The position numbers were made by a program, and so were the translations under genes. 64,000 nucleotides of DNA from DATARH01 sp038228485 (GTDB lineage Bacteria > Pseudomonadota > Alphaproteobacteria > ATCC43930 > CGMCC-115725), in contig JBBRPG010000001.1 of NCBI GenBank assembly GCA_038228485.1, forward strand, positions 1 to 64,000, in the 5' to 3' direction. The stretch's first letter is position 1. The number at the start of each line of letters is the position of its first letter. The notes beneath the pieces were generated by a model. The model made no database searches. It was not told the origin of the DNA and was given only the letters and a program-made list of their open reading frames with translations. Shown here piece after piece: positions 1-7,022 of this stretch.

Positions 1-2342
1 GCACGGGGGCGCGGATCGAGCCGCGCCATCTCGCCGAAGAACTCGCCGCTGCCGAGTCGGATGCGCGCATCCGGCAGCACCACCTCGACCGCCCCCGACG
101 AGATCAGGAACATCTCGCTGCCGCGCTCGCCCGCGCGGAAGACGACCTCGTCGGGCACCAGCAGGCGCGGGCGGAAGTGCCGCGCCAGCGCATTCAATTC
201 CTCGTCCCTTAAACCGGCGAACATCTCGAAATTGCGGATCAGCTCCTCGGTGCGCAGGCCGAGGTCGAGCGGCGGATGCTCGACCGCCAGCAGCCCGCCG
301 GTGGCGTGTTCGCGTTCGAGGTCGTCAAATAGCTCGCGGCCGATCAGCCCTTCCTCGAACAAATCGTTGTAGCGGGCGATCAGCAGCCGCAGCCCCGATT
401 GCTGGAGAAACCGGCGTTCGAGCGCTTCGGCATGCCCGGGGTATTGCAGCCGCAGCGCGTCGAGCGCGCGGGTCGTGGCTTCGGAGCGGGCGGCGATGAT
501 CGTGCCGAGCGCTTCGCACACGTCGCTGCCGAGCAGCGCGTGCAACCGGCTGCCGGTGAAACGCGCCAGCTCGCCCAGCGTCAGCCGGCGCACCAGCAGC
601 GTCTCGAAACGGATCGATATCTGGCGTTGCAGCGGCCCGTCGACATGCAGGGTCCGGTGCAGGAAATTGGCGAAGCGAAAACCGCGCGGGAATTGCAGTA
701 CCTCTTGCCCGGCCTGCGTGTAGCCTTCCACCCCCTCGTCTTTGGCCGCGTCGAGGATGCGGTTGGTGTTGCGCAGCAGCCGCTCGATCGCCGCGCCGGA
801 GACGGTGTGCTGCGCGTGATGGTCGAGGATGATCCGGCGTTCCTGATTGGCCGCCGCGACCAGACCGATGGTCATGCGGTCGCGGTCGGAAATCGCGGTT
901 TCGAGGTCGGAATGGGTCGCCACCTCGCCGATTGCCTGGGCATAGCGGTGGCCGACCTCCTGCGCCGCGGTGGCGGAGATCGCGTATTCGTGCGCGGTCT
1001 CGCGCACCGCATCGCGCACGTCGGTTAGCGACAGCGCCTGCACCTTGTCGCGCAGCGCCTGGTCGAGCGGCGACAGCTTGTCGAGGCCCAGGATGCTGAT
1101 CAGCGGCCGCAGGGTCAGGCCGTTGACCAGCAGCGTGAACAGCACGAAACCGGTGGCGAGCACCGCGACGAGATCCTTCATCGCCGTTTCGATGTGCTCG
1201 TTCTCGGTCACCGACAGCGCCAGCGCCAAGGTCACCGCGCCGCGCAGTCCGCCCCAGGTGATGGTGAAATTATAGGCGGCGCTGACGGTCTGGCTCAGCT
1301 TCAGCGCCGACAGCAGCGGCAACAGGCAGAACAGCACCGCGGCGCGCGAGATCAGCGCCGCCGCGACCGCGATCAGCAGCAGCCCGATGTCGCGCGGGTG
1401 CATCCCGCCCAGCAGCTTGGGCACCAGCGCCGAGGCGGTGATGAAAATGAGCGAGCTCGCCCAAAAGCCAAGCTGCTCCCACACCCGCTCGAGATAGCGC
1501 CAATTGTCGGGTTCGAGCCGGACCCGGGCAAGCGTCCCGGCAGTAAGCCCGGCGCTGGCGACCGCGACGACCCCAGACACCTCGATCTCGTCGCCGACGA
1601 GGTAAACGATGTAGGGCAGCGCCAGCGCCAGCGTTACCTCGGCCATCTTGGAGCCGCGCAGAAACGGCAGGATCGCGCCATAGATGCGCCCGCCAATCAG
1701 GCCGAGCACGATGCCGCCCAGGAACGAGACGATGAAATGCTCGGCCGCGGCCGCGATATGCGGCTCGCCGCCGCCGGACAGCATCTCCACCAGCACCGTG
1801 AACAGCACGATCGCCGCGGCGTCGTTGAGCAGGCTTTCGCCTTCGAGTAGTCGCGTCAGGCGCGGCGGGGCGCCGACCTCGTGCATAATCGCCACCACCG
1901 CCGCCGGGTCGGTGGTGGCGACGATTGCGCCCAACAGCAGCGCCACGATCAGCGGCACCCCCGCCGCCAGGTTGAGGCTAAAGCCGATCGCCGCGGCGGC
2001 GGCGAACACCGCGACGATCGCCAGCATCAGGATTGGCGCGGCGTCCTCGGCGATCTCGCGCACGTCGATCATCAGCGAGGCGTGGAACAGTAAGATCGGC
2101 AGGAACACGATCAGGAAGATTTCGGCGTTGAACGGCAGATTCACCACCGGCCCGACGATGCCGTCGAAGGCGGTGATCCACGGCGTGTAGAGCAGAAAGC
2201 TCGACAACCCCCCGACCGCAACCCCCACCATCGCCAACAGCACCGCGTAAGGCAGGCGCAGCCGCTCGGCCGCGGGCTGCACCAGGCTGACCAGAACGAG
2301 AAACCCGGCGATCACCAGGGTCGTGGTGGCGATGCTGCTCAA
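1..2342 (-). CDS. Na+/H+ antiporter (CPA1/NhaP type) with C-terminal cyclic-nucleotide-binding domain, partial
   Basis: Reading the minus strand from a TTG at 2342 gives an open frame of about 780 codons that leaves the window at base 1, so the C-terminus is missing. The first ~400 residues are hydrophobic and carry the CPA1 exchanger signatures TTDPAAVVAIM and GESLLNDAAAIVLF, where the Asn-Asp pair is the cation/proton site of electroneutral antiporters. A long cytosolic part follows, and the last residues before the edge (FRAGERGSEMFLISSGAVEVVLP, split here as FRAGERGSEMF and LISSGAVEVV) are a cyclic-nucleotide-binding fold. A strong purine-rich RBS (GGGGAGGGGGGG) lies 3 bases before the TTG, which decides the start. 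It likely exchanges Na+ or K+ for H+ at the inner membrane under cAMP/cGMP control. Every plus-strand frame here is antisense to it. Confidence 0.85.
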   Translation of the reverse strand, partial: MSSIATTTLVIAGFLVLVSLVQPAAERLRLPYAVLLAMVGVAVGGLSSFLLYTPWITAFDGIVGPVVNLPFNAEIFLIVFLPILLFHASLMIDVREIAEDAAPILMLAIVAVFAAAAAIGFSLNLAAGVPLIVALLLGAIVATTDPAAVVAIMHEVGAPPRLTRLLEGESLLNDAAAIVLFTVLVEMLSGGGEPHIAAAAEHFIVSFLGGIVLGLIGGRIYGAILPFLRGSKMAEVTLALALPYIVYLVGDEIEVSGVVAVASAGLTAGTLARVRLEPDNWRYLERVWEQLGFWASSLIFITASALVPKLLGGMHPRDIGLLLIAVAAALISRAAVLFCLLPLLSALKLSQTVSAAYNFTITWGGLRGAVTLALALSVTENEHIETAMKDLVAVLATGFVLFTLLVNGLTLRPLISILGLDKLSPLDQALRDKVQALSLTDVRDAVRETAHEYAISATAAQEVGHRYAQAIGEVATHSDLETAISDRDRMTIGLVAAANQERRIILDHHAQHTVSGAAIERLLRNTNRILDAAKDEGVEGYTQAGQEVLQFPRGFRFANFLHRTLHVDGPLQRQISIRFETLLVRRLTLGELARFTGSRLHALLGSDVCEALGTIIAARSEATTRALDALRLQYPGHAEALERRFLQQSGLRLLIARYNDLFEEGLIGRELFDDLEREHATGGLLAVEHPPLDLGLRTEELIRNFEMFAGLRDEELNALARHFRPRLLVPDEVVFRAGERGSEMFLISSGAVEVVLPDARIRLGSGEFFGEMARLDPRPR

Positions 2343-2526
2343 ATTCCCCCCCTCCCCGGCACTCGGCGCCCGCTCCTCGCCAAAGGATACAGCAGCGTCG
2401 CCGTCGTGTCGTGTCGCCGCCGCCGCAAACAGGGTCGCGAACGCGACAGCGGGAATTATGCGGCCTCGCGATTGTTACCCCACCGACGGCGCCCCTTTAC
2501 CGGGCGCGCCATGTCGAGGAGGTAAC

Positions 2527-2940
2527 ATGATCCGCTACATCGTCCCCGCCGCGCTTGCGGCGCTCGCGCTTTGCGCCCCGGTCGCGTCCCAGGCGCAGAC
2601 CGTATCGGTCAACGGTCCGGTCAACATCCAGAACTATCCCGACGGCCCCAACGTGACGGCGGCGCCGACCACCTACAACGACGAAGGCCGGTTTGGCGCC
2701 GGCTATTACCAGGGCGCCTACGCAGCGCCGGTGGCGCCGATGGCGCCGATGGCGATGCCGGGCACGCCGCCGAACACGACTTGGGTACAGGGTCACTACA
2801 ATTGGGATCCCACCCGTCAGAGCTATGTCTGGATAGACAGCCAGCTCGTCCAGCAGCCGCATATGAACGCGCAGTGGTCTCCGGGTCATTGGCAGCAGAC
2901 CCCCACCGCGTGGATTTGGGTCGACGGCCGCTGGAACTAG
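2527..2940 (+). CDS. Exported YXWGXW-repeat-like small protein
   Basis: A 137-residue protein with a clear Sec signal peptide (MIRYIVPAALAALALCAP, cleavage after the SQAQ at about residue 22). The mature part begins with a short beta-like stretch, then an Ala/Pro/Met linker, then two copies of a Trp-Gly-His pattern (WVQGHYNWDP... and WSPGHWQQTP... WVDGRW) typical of the periplasmic YXWGXW/WXXGXW repeat family. The function of that family is unknown; cell-envelope association is assumed. The ATG at 2527 is chosen over longer in-frame starts because GAGGAGG lies 6 bases upstream and the signal peptide begins there. It is divergent from the antiporter and followed by a strong hairpin. Confidence 0.85.
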   Translation: MIRYIVPAALAALALCAPVASQAQTVSVNGPVNIQNYPDGPNVTAAPTTYNDEGRFGAGYYQGAYAAPVAPMAPMAMPGTPPNTTWVQGHYNWDPTRQSYVWIDSQLVQQPHMNAQWSPGHWQQTPTAWIWVDGRWN

Positions 2941-2966
2941 CGCGGCAGTAGATTATCGTTACGGCC

Positions 2967-2994
2967 ACCCCGGCGGGACGCGTTCCGCCGGGGT
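2967..2994 (+). terminator. Hairpin after the YXWGXW-type gene
   Basis: A perfect 10-bp GC-rich stem (ACCCCGGCGG at 2967-2976, CCGCCGGGGT at 2985-2994) with an 8-base loop, starting 27 bases after the stop codon. No clear U-tract follows, so it may end transcription, protect the 3' end, or both. Confidence 0.55.
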
Positions 2995-3029
2995 CGTCGG
3001 CGCTTCACGATCAAGATGGAGGTTCGGCG

Positions 3030-3467
3030 ATGGGCGAATACGAGGATCGCTATCCCGAGGCGTACGGCGAGCGGCATGTTGGCGGGCTCGGCTTGCCGCG
3101 GCAGGTGCGCGGCGACCTCCCGGCCGATGATCGGCCACGGCTCAACGAGGCCGGGCCGGGCGAAACGCCGCCGGCGCCGATTGCGCGCCCCATGCATGCC
3201 GATCTCGTGCGCACCCCGCGCGAGATTTGCGACGACATCTGGCAGCAACTCGACCATAGCCCGTTTATCGACGCTTCCGGCGTCACGGTTTCGGTCGCCG
3301 ATTCCGAGGTCACGCTCGACGGCACGATCAACAGCCTGATCGCGATCTCGCTGGCGCAATCGCTGGCGGCCAACGTCGCCGGGGTCAGCCGGGTCCAGAT
3401 GCGGCTGCGGGTCAAGCCGCACCATGCCTACGAGCCGGAACCGGTCCCGGTAGCGAAGCCGGACTGA
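3030..3467 (+). CDS. BON domain-containing protein
   Basis: A 145-residue soluble protein without signal peptide. The first ~60 residues are charged and Pro/Arg-rich (probably disordered). Residues ~68-135 form a BON domain: alternating strands and helices with SVADSEVTLDGTI and the closing VAGVSRVQMRLRV pattern. BON domains bind phospholipid or associate with osmotic-stress and mechanosensitive proteins. A GGAGG RBS (3017-3021) lies 8 bases upstream of the ATG. It converges with the hydantoinase-like gene, the stops being 3 bases apart. Confidence 0.8.
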   Translation: MGEYEDRYPEAYGERHVGGLGLPRQVRGDLPADDRPRLNEAGPGETPPAPIARPMHADLVRTPREICDDIWQQLDHSPFIDASGVTVSVADSEVTLDGTINSLIAISLAQSLAANVAGVSRVQMRLRVKPHHAYEPEPVPVAKPD

Positions 3468-3470
3468 CGA

Positions 3471-4898
3471 TCACACCGCCGGGCGGCTGCGGATGTCGTC
3501 CGGCACCTTGCGCGACAGGTGCTTGCCGTCGCTGAGGGCGCCCTTGAGCGCGCCGCCTTCGACGACGATCTTGCCGCGCAGCAAGGTCATCGACGGCCAG
3601 CAGGCGAGGTCGCGCCCTTCCCACGGTGAGTAGTCGGCCTCGTGCATGTCCGCGGCCTTGACCGCATGGCGCTGCCGCGTATCGAGCAGCACGATATCGG
3701 CGTCCGACCCCACCGCCAGCGCGCCCTTCCTCGGATACATCCCCATGATCTTGGCCGCGTTCGACGAGATCAGATTGACGAACTGGCCGAGGTCGTAGCC
3801 GCGCTTCTCGACCGTCTCGGTGTAGATCAGCGACACCCGCGGCTCGACCCCGGCGTTGCCGCCGGTGGTGTCGTCGATCTTGTCGCCCTGGAGCTTGAAT
3901 TTCAGCGGGCAGCAGATTTCGTCGGTGGCGACGGTCTGGATTGCGCCGTGATCGGTGCCGGCCCACAGCGCCGCGTGGTCTTCGGCAAATTTGAGCGACG
4001 GGTAGGTATGGTAAATCTGCCCGTTCGGCCGTTTGTAGTCCTCGGCCGAGTACATCAGGTACTGGTGCAGGGTCTCGCCGTAGATCGGCACGCCATCCGC
4101 TCGGGCGGTGGCGATCGCGCGCACCCCGGTCGCGGCCGACGTATGCAGCATGTAGAGCGCCGACCCCGGGATGTTGGCGGCGAGCCGGATCACCCGGTTG
4201 AACGCCAGATCCTCGCTGAGCGTCGTGTGGACTTCGGCCATGTTGTGAAAGCTGGTGCGACCCTCGCGCGTCAGCTTTTCGTACATGTGCATGACCAGGT
4301 CGTTGTCCTCGGCGTGGATCGCGGCGAGCCCGCCCGCCTTCGCCAGCGCCGTCAGCACCTCCATGATGCTGCCGAACGGCACCATGCGGCCTTTGCGCGA
4401 CGGGGTGATGTCGGTGGTGAACATCTTGACCGTCGGGTGCCCGGCGGCGACCGCCTCTACGAGCTGGTCGGGGATCGACCAATCGAGCTTGCCCTGCACC
4501 ATCGTATGGAACGCATAGTCGCAATGGCAGTCGCCGGCCCATTCCTTTTGCCGCCGCTCGATCGCCTGCTGCACCGTATTGTCGCCGTCGACGAGCGCGA
4601 AATCGAGGATCGTCGTGGTGCCGCCGAACAGCGCCGCCTGACTTACCCGGTCCGGCCCGTCGGTGAGGTTGTGCTGAGACTGGCCGGGGGTCGGCATCGG
4701 CCAGCGGCAATGGACGAGCGGGTCGATGCCGCCGGGAATGACGATCTGGCCCGCAGCGTCGACGACACGTCCGCCCAGCCCGGCGAGCGCGCCCGGCGCG
4801 CCGATCGCGGCGATCTTTTCGCCGGTGATGCCGATATCGGCCTTTTGCGCGCCTGACGGCAAAACCGCGGTCCCGCCGGTGATCACGACATCGAGCAT
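3471..4898 (-). CDS. Dihydropyrimidinase/D-hydantoinase-like amidohydrolase, first metal His missing
   Basis: 475 residues, the usual length for dihydropyrimidinase, hydantoinase and allantoinase, which open cyclic amides with a binuclear Zn centre on a TIM barrel. Visible ligands: the Lys that is carboxylated (PTVKMF), His in AAIHAEDND, His in YMLHTSAATG and Asp in WAGTDHGA. The opening motif, normally DPHxH, reads GGIDPLVHCRW here: Leu61 replaces the first His while His63 is kept. A good RBS (GAGGGAGG) lies 7 bases before the ATG. It is downstream of the CobW-family gene with a 12-base gap, so the two are probably one transcript. The substrate is unknown; a changed metal site or altered activity is possible. 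Confidence 0.85.
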   Translation of the reverse strand: MLDVVITGGTAVLPSGAQKADIGITGEKIAAIGAPGALAGLGGRVVDAAGQIVIPGGIDPLVHCRWPMPTPGQSQHNLTDGPDRVSQAALFGGTTTILDFALVDGDNTVQQAIERRQKEWAGDCHCDYAFHTMVQGKLDWSIPDQLVEAVAAGHPTVKMFTTDITPSRKGRMVPFGSIMEVLTALAKAGGLAAIHAEDNDLVMHMYEKLTREGRTSFHNMAEVHTTLSEDLAFNRVIRLAANIPGSALYMLHTSAATGVRAIATARADGVPIYGETLHQYLMYSAEDYKRPNGQIYHTYPSLKFAEDHAALWAGTDHGAIQTVATDEICCPLKFKLQGDKIDDTTGGNAGVEPRVSLIYTETVEKRGYDLGQFVNLISSNAAKIMGMYPRKGALAVGSDADIVLLDTRQRHAVKAADMHEADYSPWEGRDLACWPSMTLLRGKIVVEGGALKGALSDGKHLSRKVPDDIRSRPAV

Positions 4899-4910
4899 GC
4901 AAACCTCCCT

Positions 4911-6023
4911 CTAATGATGATGGACCGCGGGCGTCTCGCCCGCATGCAGGCGGGACGCCTGCGGTCCTAAGACCGTCGGTGACGCGAAGGCGAAATGCGC
5001 GAGGATTTCCGCCCGCGGAATCTCGTTGACGACAAAGACGAGGCGGCTGCGTCGGTCGGAATCCGGCCAATCATCGAGCCATTCGGGGGCGAACATCGTG
5101 TGCTGCGCCGCCTGCACCAAGGCGGGCTGGCCGCCTCCCGTAATCCCTGGGCGGTCGGCAAAGGCGACGATGCCCTTGACCCGCAGCAGGTCGCTGCCGT
5201 GGGCGCCGGCGAGCGCCCCCAGCGCCTTGGCGAAATCGAGCCGGGTAATGGCGCCGCCCAGGATCACGGTAAAGCTGTCGATGCCGTGTGTATGCACGGT
5301 CTCTGGCCCCCACCCCAGCCCTCCCCCGCTTGCGGGGGAGGGAGCGCGCCGGCGCTTGCCATCTCCCTCCCCCGCACGCGGGGGAGGGTTGGGGTGGGGG
5401 CTTCGAGCGCCGCCGAACAGCACGTTCTCCGGATTGTTCGCTTCCTGTCCGACGATCCGTTCGGCATCGGGGTTGAGCGCGGCCAGCGCCGCCTCCAGCT
5501 GAGCGGAAACCGGCGCGAGGTCGGTCTTCGAGATCACCAGCGCGTCGGCCATCGCCGCCTGCCGCGTCGCCTCGGCAAAGCGGGCGAGCGTCGCGGCGCC
5601 GTTCTCGGCGTCGATCACCGTCACCACCCGGCCGAGCCTCAGCCGCGCATCGAGCATCGGATCGGCGCCGAGCGTGTAGAGGATCGGGGCCGGGTCGGCG
5701 AGGCCGCTGGTCTCGATGACGATGCGGCGAAACGGCCGCACCGTGCCGGCGTCGCGCCGGTCGATAAGCTCGCGCAAGGTGCGCGCCACATCCTCGCGCA
5801 CCGCGCAGCACAGGCACCCGCCGGGCAGCTCCAGCACCGCGCCCTCGACGAAGTCGACAAGGTAGTGGTCGATCGCCACCGCGCCGATCTCGTTGACGAT
5901 GACCGCGGTGTCGGTGAAGTCGGGCGCGGCGAGCGCGCGGCGCAGCAAACTCGTCTTGCCGCTGCCGAGAAACCCGGTCAGCACCGTCGTCGGCAAAATG
6001 TCGTCGCATGGGGCGGCTTCCAT
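4911..6023 (-). CDS. CobW/COG0523-family GTP-dependent metallochaperone
   Basis: 370 residues. Walker A is LTGFLGSGKTSLL at residues ~16-28; the metal-binding GGCLCC (CxCC) motif is at ~68-73; the SKTD nucleotide motif and a C-terminal CobW_C-like domain follow. This G3E GTPase family delivers Zn or Co to client enzymes. The gene directly precedes a metal-dependent amidohydrolase (12-base gap), which suggests that enzyme as client. Two oddities: a 96-bp palindromic repeat (5306-5401) is inserted in frame between the G domain and the C-terminal domain, adding about 32 residues rich in Pro, Gly and Arg, and the last ~18 codons are made by another palindrome (4922-4967). Confidence 0.9.
   Translation of the reverse strand: MEAAPCDDILPTTVLTGFLGSGKTSLLRRALAAPDFTDTAVIVNEIGAVAIDHYLVDFVEGAVLELPGGCLCCAVREDVARTLRELIDRRDAGTVRPFRRIVIETSGLADPAPILYTLGADPMLDARLRLGRVVTVIDAENGAATLARFAEATRQAAMADALVISKTDLAPVSAQLEAALAALNPDAERIVGQEANNPENVLFGGARSPHPNPPPRAGEGDGKRRRAPSPASGGGLGWGPETVHTHGIDSFTVILGGAITRLDFAKALGALAGAHGSDLLRVKGIVAFADRPGITGGGQPALVQAAQHTMFAPEWLDDWPDSDRRSRLVFVVNEIPRAEILAHFAFASPTVLGPQASRLHAGETPAVHHH
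4922..4967. repeat. Palindromic repeat forming the 3' end of the CobW gene
   Basis: An imperfect 46-bp palindrome: GGACCGC at the left, GCGGTCC at the right, with GCGGGCGTC/CGGGACGCC inner arms around CGCATGCAGGCG. It encodes the C-terminal tail QASRLHAGETPAVHHH of the CobW protein just before its stop, so the original C-terminus has probably been overwritten. Confidence 0.7.
5306..5401. repeat. 96-bp palindromic repeat inserted in frame in the CobW gene
   Basis: The ends are inverted (GCCCCCACCCCAGCCCTCCC against GGGAGGGTTGGGGTGGGGGC), and each half carries its own small hairpin (CCTCCCCCGC TTGC GGGGGAGG and CCTCCCCCGC ACGC GGGGGAGG). Its length is a multiple of three and it contains no stop in the gene's frame, so the CobW frame reads straight through. 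Confidence 0.85.
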
Positions 6024-6173
6024 CGCGCAATCGTTCCACGAAGCGTCTGCGGCGGCAAGTCGCGGCCAAATGTCCTGCCCGCTCCAATCGGTTGCCTTAT
6101 TGACCCAGCCCCAGCATCATGCCAGCCATAACCAGGGCGCATGCAGCGCCGGAGTGGGAGGAATCCGAACTTT

Positions 6174-7022
6174 ATGACGGTTGCTGCGGCGACGCGATCG
6201 GCCCCCACAACCGGTCATCGAGCCCGCGACGAGGTGCAGCTCGTCGTTTCCGGGGCGTCGAAGCGGTTCGGCGGCGTGCGCGCCGTCCAGGATGTGTCGA
6301 TTTCGGTAAAAACGGGGCGGATCGCCTCGATCATCGGCCCGAACGGCGCCGGCAAGACCTCGCTGCTCAACATGATCAGCGGCTTCTACACCCCCGACAC
6401 CGGCTCGATCACCTTCGAGGGCCACGACATCACCCGCAAGCGCCCGGCCGAGATCGCCGCGCTGGGGATCGCCCGCACCTTCCAGAACATCGCGCTCTTT
6501 GTCGGCATGACCGTGCTCGACAACATCATGCTCGGGCGGCATGTCCACATGCGCTCGGGGGTGCTGTCGTCGCTGATCTATTGGGGGATGGCGCAAAAGG
6601 AAGAGGTGGCGAACCGCGCGCGCTGCGAGGAGCTGATCGAGTTTCTCGAATTGCAGGATCTGCGCAAGCAGCCCACCGCCGGCCTCGCTTACGGCCTGCG
6701 CAAGCGGGTCGAGCTCGGCCGCGCCCTGGCGCTCGACCCCAAGCTGCTGCTGCTCGACGAGCCGATGGGCGGGATGAACCAGGAAGAAAAAGAGGACATG
6801 GCCCGCTACATCCTCGATGTGAACCAGCATTGGGGCACCACGATCATCCTGATCGAGCACGACATGACCGTGGTGATGGACATCTCCGACCATGTCAGCG
6901 TGCTCGACCGCGGCCGCAAGATCGCCGACGGCACCCCCGCCGAGGTGCAGCGCGATCCCGCCGTGATCCAGGCCTATCTCGGCGGCAGCCACGTCACCCT
7001 GGGGAGCGAAGCGGCGGCATGA
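6174..7022 (+). CDS. livG: Branched-chain amino acid-type ABC transporter ATP-binding protein LivG
   Basis: About 282 residues. Walker A GPNGAGKTSLL, signature AYGLRKRVELGRAL, Walker B LLLLDEPMGGMN, the H-loop IEHD and the C-terminal LivG extension (DHVSVLDRGRKIADGTP... VIQAYLGG) are all visible. First gene of the liv operon at 6.2-13.0 kb. ATG 6174 is preferred over ATG 6141 because GGGAGG lies 11 bases upstream and the N-terminus then fits the family; the longer start adds 11 residues. It works in the cytosol at the inner membrane, powering uptake through LivH/LivM. Its last codon overlaps the next start (ATGA). Confidence 0.92.
   Translation: MTVAAATRSAPTTGHRARDEVQLVVSGASKRFGGVRAVQDVSISVKTGRIASIIGPNGAGKTSLLNMISGFYTPDTGSITFEGHDITRKRPAEIAALGIARTFQNIALFVGMTVLDNIMLGRHVHMRSGVLSSLIYWGMAQKEEVANRARCEELIEFLELQDLRKQPTAGLAYGLRKRVELGRALALDPKLLLLDEPMGGMNQEEKEDMARYILDVNQHWGTTIILIEHDMTVVMDISDHVSVLDRGRKIADGTPAEVQRDPAVIQAYLGGSHVTLGSEAAA

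Noticed and set aside
61..2190. Several plus-strand open frames of 70-218 codons
   Set aside because: All lie antisense to the continuous antiporter frame on the minus strand, which has clear family motifs; their translations are low-complexity and Arg/Ala-rich.
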